Source: Vanilla planifolia (Eukaryota; Streptophyta; Magnoliopsida; Asparagales; Orchidaceae). From it: DNA of 64,000 nt. A program made the translations under genes and the position numbers. Position 1 is the stretch's first letter. Each line of letters opens with the position of its first letter. The notes below the pieces were generated by a model that saw nothing but the letters and a program-made list of their open reading frames with translations, ran no database searches and had not been told where the DNA came from. Location: the NCBI GenBank assembly GCA_023846275.1, contig CM043865.1, forward strand, positions 5,320,068-5,384,067. The letters are read 5' to 3'. This document shows, piece by piece, positions 49,683-60,799 of this stretch.

Positions 49683-51305
49683 TTAAGCTTCGGCGCATCT
49701 CATTGGGGCAAACCCTAAGCGCCAGTTCTTGATGTCGTACAGTATGTGGAAATTCTGCTGTTGGTAATTCCCCAAAATCGACAGCGAAGACTGCGGCGTC
49801 CCGAGAATCGCGAGGCACATGATCGACTCTGGCTCGAAGCGGATGAAGTAATTCTCTACTGGGAAATCCCACACCCCATCGTCGGCGAAAACGATGGAGA
49901 ATGACGGCATTTCCACCGTCTCCACTCCGGAGACGTTGTAGCAGGGGCTCAACACAGGGAATTTGTCGAAAATTTGGTACGTCACTTTCTTTTCGATCGC
50001 TTGCTTGATGGCTCTGTAAGCTGGGTCAGAGAAGTAGCTCAGAGTCGTGCCGGAATCGATAATTGTCCCTCCGGAGCCGCTCTCCGATACCTCCCACGCC
50101 TGTGGAGGGATGTCGAGCAACTCGCCGCCGACCTTTACTCCCTTCACGTGTAGGTAGTAGAAGGTCTCGGCTGGGTTCTCCTTGCCAGAGGCGAAGGATG
50201 TGAAATTTAGGTGTGGGTGGGCCAGCAGGGAAGGGTCCTCTCCGAGGATGAGCTTGCTCGTGACGCTAAGGTCGCTGTTGCGGTCGACGAGACAGTAGGA
50301 GAAGGCGTGGCCGTACAGATTATTAAGCTGGGATGAAAAGGAGAGCGGGCCACGGCCCAGGCCAAGCAGGCCGGCTGCGCCGTGGAAGAGGCCGCGGTTC
50401 CAGTGGCCGCAGCCAAAGATGACGGCATCAACTTTATGGCTTGCGATGCTTCCGTCTGCGTCTGTGAGGTTGACGGTGAAAACCTCGGTGGCCAGGTCAC
50501 CGGTAGTGTTCGAGTGGTCGCCGTACCAGTAATAGTAGGGGCAGGATGACGACGTATTGTCGCCTTCGGAGATGCAAGGGGGCGAGTTCTCCGGCTGGGA
50601 GACTAGACGGCATCGGGGGTCGGAGCAGGAGAGGTTTCGATAGGTGGTGGAGGCACTGGGGTCGTAGATTGGGTCTCTCTGCTCAAAGCAATCGTGACAG
50701 GGCAGACACTGAAGCCAGTTCAGGTCGCTGCCGGTGTCAAGGATCAGCGAGAAATGGCGCGGCGGTGAACCGATGAAGACGTCGATGAAATATTCTCCGG
50801 AGCCCAAAGCAACGCCAGATTCGACCGTCGCCAATAACCGACTCTTTGGCATCTTACCCTGAACACCCAAATCGGGAGGTTTTATTCCAGAGAAGGAGTT
50901 CTGCTTCTTGTTTTGGCTCTTCTTACGGGTGCTGCTTCGGAAGAGGGTTTGGATTCGGAGGGAGTCCTTTTCGGCGTTGTCCAAAAAGGCTTCCTTTTTG
51001 CTTTTCTCGGCCGGAGGGCGGTGATGCTTGAGAAGGAGCTTCGCCGGCGTCAGGGAAGAGACGGCAGGCGAATCATCCGATTTGGCGTGGAGTTTATGGT
51101 CGCGCCGGCAGTTGGAGTCAGCAGCGGAGACGGCAGAGTTGAAACTGGGATGGGGTGGGAATATGATGCCGGTGAGGAAGGAACCCCCGGAAAAGTTGAA
51201 GCTCAGGGCGTTGATTGCCGGTGGCCGGAAGACATAACAGGCGACAAGAAACCATACAAGAAGTCGACGGAACGGAGGCATTTTTCGCAGATTCTCCAGC
51301 TTCAA
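49683..51305 (-). CDS. Secreted pepsin-like (A1) aspartic protease, intronless, 540 aa
   Basis: An A1-family aspartic endopeptidase of the plant atypical/nepenthesin-like group. Order: a hydrophobic signal segment (about 14-33, RRLLVWFLVACYV), a long basic Ser/Lys-rich pro-region to about 165, then GSGEYFIDVFIGSPPRHFSL. The first catalytic motif is DTGSDLNW (D190), the second DSGTTLSY (D417), with a Cys-rich nepenthesin-type insert (LPCHDC, NLSCSDPRCRL, SCPYYYWYGD) between. FGCGHWNRGLFHGAAGLLGL and the end SILGNYQQQNFHILYDIKNW match the Arabidopsis At2g42980/At3g59080 type closely from memory. Several N-glycosylation sequons (NLS, NTT, NLT, NFT, NVS) fit secretion to the apoplast. A second Met at residue 9 could be the true start. 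The coding region is distinctly GC-rich against AT-rich flanks. Substrate unknown; cell-wall or defence roles are family-level guesses. Confidence 0.95.
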   Translation of the reverse strand: MKLENLRKMPPFRRLLVWFLVACYVFRPPAINALSFNFSGGSFLTGIIFPPHPSFNSAVSAADSNCRRDHKLHAKSDDSPAVSSLTPAKLLLKHHRPPAEKSKKEAFLDNAEKDSLRIQTLFRSSTRKKSQNKKQNSFSGIKPPDLGVQGKMPKSRLLATVESGVALGSGEYFIDVFIGSPPRHFSLILDTGSDLNWLQCLPCHDCFEQRDPIYDPSASTTYRNLSCSDPRCRLVSQPENSPPCISEGDNTSSSCPYYYWYGDHSNTTGDLATEVFTVNLTDADGSIASHKVDAVIFGCGHWNRGLFHGAAGLLGLGRGPLSFSSQLNNLYGHAFSYCLVDRNSDLSVTSKLILGEDPSLLAHPHLNFTSFASGKENPAETFYYLHVKGVKVGGELLDIPPQAWEVSESGSGGTIIDSGTTLSYFSDPAYRAIKQAIEKKVTYQIFDKFPVLSPCYNVSGVETVEMPSFSIVFADDGVWDFPVENYFIRFEPESIMCLAILGTPQSSLSILGNYQQQNFHILYDIKNWRLGFAPMRCAEA

Positions 51306-54274
51306 AGAAATGCAACGTAGAGATCTTCAAATGGTCGAGATATCAGAAAGGGGTGTCTCTACGGGTGGTAAACTTTATAGGAACTTCTGTTTTTCCGTGG
51401 ACTTCTTCAAGAGTTTCGGGAGAAGAAGAAAACGCGGCTCTTTTCTCTGCGATCGGGATGACGTTTCGCACTCCGTGGGAAGACCGGCTGTTCCAGAATC
51501 CAAATACCTCCTCACTTGTTTTCTATCTAACCCGATAACCGAAACTTCTCAGAGACGGTCAAATGTCTAACCAACAAAATATTAAAATGTCGCGAAAAAA
51601 ATTAAAATAAAATTATTTAATTTATAGTAATAGATATTTTCTAAAATTTATATTAAAATAACACTGGGATTTATGCTTAATTCTGCTTTGGGCTGACGTC
51701 GGGCATATTAAATCGTTAAACACAAAGGGTTAATGTTAGGCTTGAATCAGGTGCGAGGGCGACCCAAGAAAAAACAGATTAGTTTCATGTATATTTGGTT
51801 CACACACAACGCTTTTATGGACAAATAAAATCATTAAACCGACCAGAAAACTAAAAGTGAAATAGTCAAAAAACATTAAACCGGCCACTAAAAGTGAATC
51901 CATGACTTGGATTATCTTTTAATAATTGTAGCAAACATTGTAATATTAAATCCTGTTATTAAATTATAATAATGTTTATAAATTCTAATTAAAATATATA
52001 TTTTAAATAAATTTATCATACAAATATAATATTTTCTGACTTTTTGTTATGTGAGTTATAAAAAAAGAGTAGAAATGTAAATATTATATACACAAAGAAC
52101 AAAATTTGAGAGATTTTAGTAGATCATATGAGAGAAATTTTAGATAATCCAAATTTCATCATTAGGTCATAATGCAAGGGTGTAATCTCTTAACCTAATT
52201 AAACCTCACACTTAAGCATTTGTTAGTGTAACTAAACATGTTAATGACAATACTTGGTGCCTGAGAGTCAAAGCATGTAGGCACTATTATAACATATCAA
52301 ACTCTTATATACTTGTATTTGATTGGCAAAATGTTTTTGGACTTGCATTTGAAAATTATAATATTATTATGCAAACAAAATTATGAATAAATTTTATTAA
52401 ATACTATATGGGATAAAGATTTTAAATAAAATATGGTCAAGTAGAGCACGATGAGTAGCTCACATAGAAATTTGTTTGATAAAATTTAAAGTTGTTTGAC
52501 ATGGTAAAAATTTGAAATATCTATTTTTTGTACATAAATTTGTTTGTTTGTGTGTGTTAAATTGTATAGGTTATTAAAAGCATTAGCTTTATACTTGTGT
52601 TAGCCAAAGGAAGAAGAAGAGGGATGGAAGATTATTGAGTTCTTAGAGAAACATCATATTATGCTATTATGTCCTTGTCATATTGATATGATACGCTTAT
52701 TATATTATATAATCATTTTAAAAGTATCTTTCATTAGATGCTTTTATGCTAATCTTATTTTATTTTCTTATTATATAATCGTATAATATGATATACTTCT
52801 GTTATACTATATAATGCAAAAAATTATAGAGATTTTATATACATATTTTTGTATTATTAAGTTTGTCTTATCGTACGGGTATGACTAGGTGTTGGGTTGT
52901 ACATCTTATCATACTTATACATTAGTGAGTTTTTATTATATGATTATATATATATATATTTAATTATTTTCTATTATTTACTAACTGACTAATATGATAT
53001 CATGATCATCTTGTACAATCTTTAACCTTCTTTTATTTATTTTCACACTTTTCTAGCATTCATTCACTTGCTTGATTTCATCATACAATACTCTACAGTC
53101 ATATTATGTAACCAACACATTTTTTTCTTAATTATCAAACCGCTTTAAGCCATAGCAAACTATGTTATATAGGACTAGTAACTTACGATTATCATACTTC
53201 TATGATCCATTCCTATATTATGTATCTATTTACTCGATTGATTCTTTTACTTGATGATATTGTATCTATGTTATAATATTGTGTGATACTTTAAAATCTT
53301 GAATATTTTTAAAAAATTATTAAAAAAATAATAAAATTCTCAAATTATACTTAGATTAAAGTTATTATTTTATAACTTCTCCCTCTTTAATATCATCAAT
53401 CATTCTTTAATATTATTCTTTTTGATATTTCATAGTTTAAATTTATTAAATTTTTATATCCCTATTTTTAAGATATTTTACTTATTTATTTTAATCATTG
53501 TTTAATAATTTTATCATCATAAAAAAAGAGATTGTAGAATCTTTATTTTTTATCACTAGTTTGATGAAAATAAAATTATTATATTGGTTTATTAATATTT
53601 TTCTTTGAGTGTTTAAATCATGCATCTTAAAATCAACAGATCATTTTATTGAAAACTTAATCAATTAATTTATGAGATGATTCATGTGTAAAGATAAGTC
53701 AAAGAGTGGCATTACTCGAGCATGCTCAGGTTTCAAAATTTGGAGCCAAATGGTGTAGCTCCTTATGGAGTGGTCATCTATTAGTGCTTATTTTCTACAT
53801 ATTATTTTGTTTAAAATATTTAAATCTTTCATTTGATACTAATATGACATATATATTTGTATTCATTTTATTCATTAATAGTTGAATATCAATCTTTTTT
53901 CTCATGAGTAAAATGATATAAAAATATTAGATAATAGTGATAAGTTAATATCTAAAGAGTTAAATTAATTTTATGTTTAATAATACATTAATGAGCATTA
54001 AAATCTTGTTGATACAAACTTTGTTCTCAACTTACATATATATCATACAATATGATGCATTTCATTGTACTTATATATGTTTCATTCTTGCTCTGTATCA
54101 CAAGTCATAGTTAGGTAAGATTAAATATCATAGAGATATGAAATATTTATTGTATTGGTATTATAATTATCCTTGGTTAAATAAATAATCTAAATTATAG
54201 TCTTATTTATGTGATACATGGTATTGGGCTTGTATGAATCCTCATTGTATTCTAGTTTTTAATATGACACATGT

Positions 54275-54308
<34 letters not shown>

Positions 54309-56235
54309 GTATATTTCATACTTGTATAATATTATATTATAACCAACATTTAAGTCATGTTAAACCTTAGTTGGATCTTACAATTATATTTTACTTGTTA
54401 TATTGATATAATTTACATATGTTGACATAGTAATAAGACTATTAAGTGTTCGCACATATATGATACATGTATTATACTTGTACAAAACATTTGTATCAAA
54501 GCTTAATGCTCACATCTTCATACTGATATGATTTTATATCATATAAGGAAAATCTAAGAACAATGCAAAAATTATACTCAAACATAATTTTACTATCATA
54601 TTTGTATGATCTCTAAACTTACTAGTATAGCTATATTATACTTGTTTGATCTTCATAATTGTCTTGTATGATGCTTATAAAATTTTGAACAATGTCTACT
54701 AAACAACAATTATATGGTATGATATACTTGATTATATATACATGATATATTTTTTAAGTAAAATTAATAGATTGCACAAGCACTTTAACAGAGAGATTAG
54801 TATTATTTGTTTATCACCTTAGTATGATTTGCAAATCATTCTTGTACAAATGAGGTTGTAACATCTTGTTTAATCTCTTTAGAAACTTCAATTTTAATTA
54901 TTAGAAGTGCCATAAATGATCTTTAGTGATTAAATGGAATAAATAAGATTGCATATAAAATAAAAATAGCTAATAAACCAACTTATAAATTATTAAAATG
55001 AGGAAGTAAAAATACAATTGTTAGTTGTGTTATATATTGTGAAGAATTCCTTCATCTTATTGTATTTAGTGCCAATTTACATATTCTCATTTTCATTTGA
55101 CAACATCTTTTCCATCATTTAAATTTATGTATTATTTTTTCAAGTCAATACCAGCCAATCTTATGTCAACTTTTTTTTGTTACAAAAGTTGCCTTTTTTT
55201 AATTTGTCGTAAAACAAAAATATATTAAAAAAAGATATTGAAAATATATTATTTCTTTAAAAAGAGGTGTAAGCACTTTGGAATCTCTTTTGATCTCTAT
55301 TTGTAACAATTTTTCTTTTATCATATAACTATATTCGTGAAAAATTCATCTAAAATATTATGATAAAAAATAATATCATAAATCACTATTTCTCATAATG
55401 AGATTCAAAAAATCAATTCTCAAAATATTATTTGACTATTTATTAGAATATTGATAATTTTTTTATCATATATCTAGATTATTTAAATAAAAATAAAGAA
55501 AGAATAACATACATCATTTATTTGATCCATAAGCCAACCATCTTTAGCAGACCAAACACCATTGCTGTTTGTCAATTTGTAACAGCTTGTTCATTGTGAA
55601 CGACTGTTGGGAGATGGCAGTCGACAAGCAATGGCAAACCAAATGGGATGATGGATGGTTGGTGGTAGTGGAGACTTGTAGACAATAGTAGAAGATGAGG
55701 GTCAACAGTAGGCATGACATGCAATGCACAATTGATGTTGTTAACGTTTGTGCTAGTAGAAGTCAAACATTACTTTTGACAATTATCTCTCTCACAATAG
55801 AGGAAATTAAAAAAATAACTTCAATTCTTTTCTAATTATAAAACAAATAAAAAATTAAAAAGTTGACTTGATACAATTTTTTGCATAAGGCAAAAGAAGA
55901 AGGCTTTAGTGACCTTGTTGGAGTTGAATCCATCCGTCAAATTTTCTAAGTCTCATCTAAGTTGTTTTGTTGAACAAAAAAAAAAAAAAAAACATTTATT
56001 CTAAATATAAAAATACAGTCAGAAAGCCATGTTTATCACATCTAAGAAGATGCCTTGCTGTTGCAAACAAGTGATGATTTCTTAAACTCGAAAGTCATAC
56101 CAAACAGATAGACGCGACCATTTTAATTAAAAAGCGCATGCTTCTCGGCTGTCCTCCGCAAAACGCCGTTTCTGAGTGCGGTGGGAACGCAGCTGATGTC
56201 ACCACTGTCGTCAATCCAACGCTTATATCCAATTC
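51306..56235. other. Intergenic, 4.9 kb, no gene supported
   Basis: 51306-51560 is GC-rich and probably the protease leader and promoter; open frames there on the plus strand are shadows or leader. After 51600 the DNA is AT-rich with many TATA/ATAT tracts, including (TA)n at 54278-54305. A stretch at 53580-53680 resembles the first ~90 bases of the repeat at 57889 and 60800 (shared ACTTAATCAATTAA-type and CTTAAAATC-type blocks). A GC-richer patch at 55540-55770 has frames on the minus strand with no recognisable motif. Confidence 0.5.
54278..54305. repeat. (TA)14 microsatellite
   Basis: Perfect TA dinucleotide run in AT-rich intergenic DNA. Confidence 0.9.
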
Positions 56236-56322
56236 TCTGCCCTCACCCTTTTCTTCCCTTCCACTTCCCTTCCCTTCCCTCCCCTTCTCTCTCCTCCTTT
56301 CCAGTTTCTTTCTCTCTCTAGC
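56236..56322 (+). promoter_or_regulatory. Pyrimidine-rich leader of the glutaredoxin gene
   Basis: Almost unbroken C/T tract (repeated CTTCC and CTCT) immediately before the ATG at 56324. Such tracts are frequent in plant core promoters and 5' leaders (Y-patch). A single TGACG-type site (CGTCA at 56209-56213) lies just upstream; genes of this clade can be TGA-factor targets. Function inferred. Confidence 0.6.
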
Positions 56323-56323
56323 C

Positions 56324-56707
56324 ATGCAACGAGCGGTTTCCGACAGCGTGGACAAAACGTGGGCCCCAACAAACCCCATCGCGACTCCGCCGACATCGGA
56401 GGGCGGCGACGGCGGGAAGATAGCGAGGACCGTGACGGAGAACCCGGTGGTGGTGGTGGGGCGCCGGGGTTGCTGCATGCTACACGTGGTGAGGCGGCTA
56501 CTACAGGGACAGGGGGTGAATCCCACCGTGTGCGAACTCGGCGACGAAGCCGACGAGGAGGCAATCCACGGACAGCTCGCCGGGGAGAAGCTGCCGGCGG
56601 TGTTCATAGGGGGGAAGCTCGTGGGAGGGCTCGAGCGGCTGATGGCCGTCCACATCTCCGGTGAGCTCGTGCCCATCCTGAAGGATGCTGGAGCCCTGTG
56701 GCTCTAA
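56324..56707 (+). CDS. CC-type glutaredoxin (ROXY/GRXC9-like), 127 aa
   Basis: Plant-specific class III glutaredoxin. These proteins bind TGA bZIP factors and modulate defence, hormone and developmental transcription in nucleus and cytosol. From the ATG at 56324 the protein is 127 residues. The active site is CCML at 50-53 (GRRGCCMLHVVRRLL), where the family more often has CCMC or CCMS. The cis-Pro is P91 in KLPAVFIGG, followed by GGLERLMAVHISGELVPILK. The C-terminus ends DAGALWL; the L..LL-type and ALWL motifs are the known contacts for TGA factors and TOPLESS. The coding region is intronless and very GC-rich (about 65 per cent by eye), as in monocot members. The frame stays open upstream to an ATG at 56138, but that extension is a CT-rich leader translated into Leu/Ser/Pro repeats, so 56324 is preferred. 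Its GRXC9/ROXY19 affinity is likely, not certain. Confidence 0.94.
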   Translation: MQRAVSDSVDKTWAPTNPIATPPTSEGGDGGKIARTVTENPVVVVGRRGCCMLHVVRRLLQGQGVNPTVCELGDEADEEAIHGQLAGEKLPAVFIGGKLVGGLERLMAVHISGELVPILKDAGALWL

Positions 56708-57888
56708 TTTGGCGATCGTCGTGGTTTTGTCCCCATTTGTATTTACAATTTTACCCTTTCGTGTGATTGACGAATTTGGATTTTTCTTGCCTCTCGACGG
56801 GATAATACGGAGCTTTTTGTCTTTAATTTTTTTTTAAAATAAGGAGTATATGTTCCGTAAATCATTAGTATTTGCTTGTCAATTACGTTTCTTATTTTTT
56901 TAATTTTATTTCTAAATGTCACAAATTTTCAAACATCATGCATTGATTTTCTAAACATAAAATTTTTCTCAGTGCTGGTATTTAATATGACATATTTGTC
57001 TCCACGTGTATATTAATAAAATCTGCTGTTCTTATTTTTATAACGATTCAAAAATATTTATTATTTTTTTATTTGAAAAAATCGATTAATTTTTCATTTT
57101 ATAAATTTCGCTTTCAAGGAATTGTTCCGAGGTAATTTAATTGCATTACACATTTTTTAGAGTCGTGATTCATTTCTTTCACTCAGAACAAGTTTACCTC
57201 AAAGGTAATAAATAAATAAAAAGATAATCCATTTTTTTATTATTATTTTTATTTTGCTACCGTTTGGCAATAGATGAAGAATTTTAAAATAATACATTCT
57301 CAATAAAAAAAATGTAACCTAAACTATTAAAATTTAATAGCAATATATGTGTGAAAAAGAGATGAGAGGGTAATAGATAACTAGTAGGGAAAAATTCTAC
57401 TTAATAATAAAAAATAGTATATGTTTGCATAATTGTGTTCTTTATTTGTTCTTTATTTATCACATCTTGCTTTATATTAACTTGATAAGATATAAAATAT
57501 CAAATATATGAGATGTCAATATCATAATGCATAAATTTAATTGTGGATTCTATCACTAATAAGGAGAGTGACAAAGAAGCAATTACAATTCCCAATTATG
57601 ACCATTCAAATTTTATAAATAGACCAAAAAATAATTCAATTTCAAATTTCAAATAGAATAGGTTTCTTTTGTATATGTTTATTTTTTATTATACAAATAT
57701 TTACATATTTACATTAATCACTATATATTATAATATTCATTAATTATGTCAATTATAACATTATCATTCTTAATCCAAATAAGTATAATAAATACCACAT
57801 CCATATTTTAGACCACAAATACATCTACATGTCAAGATAAAAACTACAATAGTTATAATTATCGCCAATAATAATTTAGTACAATACG
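56708..57888. other. Glutaredoxin 3' flank and intergenic DNA
   Basis: The first few hundred bases should hold the 3' untranslated region; the rest is AT-rich. No gene or known repeat seen. Confidence 0.6.
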
Positions 57889-60037
57889 AATTATTATACC
57901 CTTGGTCATGCATTACTTATTTGAAAATAACAAAATAATTATGTTGTTATTATTAATGATTTTTTTGAAATATTTTTAGACAATACATCTCAAACTATAA
58001 TAAGTTATTCATATTGAGATCTTAATCAATTAACTTAAAGAGCTTGAACAATAGTGTTTGGATGTTAATCATAATTAACACCAGTAGAAACACAAGTTTA
58101 AGCATCACTTGGATAATATTATTTTTGAGTAACATTTATTGCTAATAGAATTTCAAAACTTGAAATAATGTTTTTGAGGTACTTAGTTTTCAGCATTAAA
58201 TGAGTGAAATTACATAAATAGGTTTAAACTCTTATTTTTACTAATGTAGTCTTTAGTTCAATGTATGCATTGCATCTAGTTTTATATATTTTATGTTTTA
58301 AAATATTATATTCTATATAAGTTGCATCATTCATTATTGCCAAATAAAGTTAGGATTTTGAGAATGATTAATTTATTCAAAGAAGGCCAATTGTGTACTA
58401 ATCGTACATGTATTGTGACCTTCATCATACCACATAGATGATGCATCAGTTAAGAGTAAACTTATAATATTTAGTTATTTAAACTATTTGTGCAAGTATG
58501 ATATCTATTTAATTGTGTTGGTGGATTACCTAAGAGATGAATTTTGAGACTTAGTGTTATTGATTTTCATATAACTACGATACTAATTGTTGTATTTGTA
58601 TGATGTGTTCTTTAATAGGATCGAATAGTGATCAAACCAAGTGAATTATACATTGTAACATTGCACATGTTATCACTAACTTAAGTATACGATAGCATTT
58701 CACTAATTTGGACCTTAAGAAAATTTGTTCTATTTGTACTTAAACAATGCTTTATCATACGATGATGATCTTTAATTAAATTAAAAAATCATATAATATT
58801 ATAATTATATGATTTGTGGATTATATACAATTCAGACTTTATATAATTAAAAGACTGTATAACATTCGTACTTATATGATCTTTGCATTATATAAGTTTA
58901 TCAATTTGGTCTTTTGATAACTAATAAATTATACAACAATATACTTAAATGATTTGTGGATCATAAAAGTACTATTAGTTTATTCTGTTGATAATTAAAA
59001 AATTATATAATATCATACTAATACAATTTAGATCATCAAATTATATAGTATTATACTAATATGATGTATGGATTGTATTGATATTATTAATTCAGAATGT
59101 GTGTAGTGACTAATTAGGATGATTTTTTGTATAACTATTAGAGAGAGAATTAGAGCCATTTGACATCTTGGAAATGTCTATTTAAAGGCATTTAAATATA
59201 ATGTTAATGATAATACTTATTTGGAATATCTTTTAAAAGAATCTCACATGACATTCATCATTTTTAAGAGAAGAACAGAGCAAGGTTGAGATTATAGGTA
59301 TAAATCTCATTTTAAAAAGCCTTCATTCCTCATTGAGCTAAGTTACAAGTTTTCATACTTACTTCTTTGAGCAAGATTACATATCTTTTATATTGTCTTA
59401 ACTTTATGTTATTATGTCTCTTGCTTAATTATATTTGGAGGAATTATTATATTAAGATTTTATTTTGGTTTCTTTGTCCTATTATTAGGACATTTTATTT
59501 GATCTTTTATTTGTAAGCTTTTTAAGTCGATATTATAAGTTTTTATTAAACTAATATTATAGATTTTTATTAAACAATATTATAAATTTTTATTAAACTA
59601 GTGTTGTAAGTTTTTACTATCTAATATTTTAATATTATTGTGTAGTTTTAGCTAGTAGTAGATATAAATTCAAGTTTGGATTGATTCAATTGAAATATAT
59701 TATATTTTTTTCTTTGCTTTCTCTATAATACAATAAGTTTTGGAAAGCTTAATAATATTTTCTTATAATAAATATAATAATAGCTATTAAAATTTGATAA
59801 AGTTAAGACTTCTATTACTATGGTTTACCACATAAGTTGAGTTAATTTGAGTTTTGTTTGAGTTTAAATTTGAATAATTCACTTCGCTCTCTTATGAATA
59901 TTACACTCTCTATGATTACAATAAAGTCAATATATAGAACCATCATCTCACATCTCAACTTAACATAACGAAATAAGCACTATACATGCCAATTCTAAAA
60001 ATATACAATACATAAGAACATCCTAAATTGAAATGAT
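57889..60037. repeat. Unclassified 2.2-kb repeat, copy A
   Basis: Collinear, in the same orientation, with 60800-62995. Matching blocks run across the whole length: AATAAGTTATTCATATTGAGA, GCTAATAGAAT, TTTTATGTTTTAAAATATTATATTCTATATA, GACCTTCATCATACCA, TTGGAAATGTCTATTTAAAGGCAT and CATCTCAACTT. Divergence is moderate, so it is an old duplication or an old pair of element insertions. A TATTTAAAGG box followed by an AAGAGAAGA stretch recalls the promoter/R region of a plant LTR, but no internal domain or primer site was recognised, so the family stays open. No long open frame. Confidence 0.85.
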
Positions 60038-60294
60038 CAATTTTTTTTATCTCTAGAACCTAACACAAGTGTTACTAGATTTACAACCTTATGTATATCT
60101 ATAGCTTGCTAGTAATATAAATAGATAATGAGCATAATAAGCTCAACAAATAAATTATTAATTATCAATATGTAAACTAATATAAAATATAGTGAAAAAA
60201 ACTCATCATAATAAGGATCAATAACAAATGTATGATATCTATGAAGTACTCGAACAAAAGCATATCATTGATATATAAAGAATATTACACTCAA

Positions 60295-60301
<7 letters not shown>

Positions 60302-60352
<51 letters not shown>
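60302..60352. repeat. (TA)n microsatellite, ~50 bases
   Basis: Long perfect TA run in the ~760-base spacer between the two copies of the 2.2-kb repeat. Confidence 0.9.
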
Positions 60353-60355
<3 letters not shown>

Positions 60356-60799
60356 TATATCATATTTTTTTAATTATAGTACTTTTTTATTTACTATTTT
60401 TAATCATTTCTAATTTATTCTTTCTCATATTTTTCATATTTTTTATTTCATATATTTCTTATATTTCATATATTATCAACATTAAAAAGCCTAAATTTCT
60501 TAGATGACTAGTATCCCATCTCCATATCTTATTTTTATTTTGTATTTTATTGCATAATATCTCAATTTAACCCATACACATATCATAATTAGCTAGATAT
60601 ATTAATCATATCATCTATGCATATTTGATGTAAAGTAAATTTAGACTTCTATTAAGATCTAAATTAGAGCCTATAATACTGAAAATACTTAATAAATTAT
60701 TTAAGAATATAAAAAAATAATGCTATATACTAATCAAGGTTAGGTGACATGTGTGATACTTTAAAACTATTTAAAGATTGACATTTCAAATATCACACA

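Noticed and set aside
49264-49686. 140-codon plus frame downstream of the protease
   Set aside because: No motif, low-complexity AT-rich translation, and only overlaps the 3' end of a strong gene on the opposite strand.
50913-51320. 135-codon plus frame antisense to the protease
   Set aside because: Antisense of a clear, motif-complete coding region; a GC-rich shadow.
56138-56323. N-terminal extension of the glutaredoxin from an upstream in-frame ATG
   Set aside because: Translates a CT-rich leader into Leu/Ser/Pro repeats with no targeting pattern I trust; family members start near 56324.
56095-56676. 193-codon minus frame over the glutaredoxin
   Set aside because: Antisense Ser/Pro-rich shadow; the plus frame has the active site and the ALWL tail.
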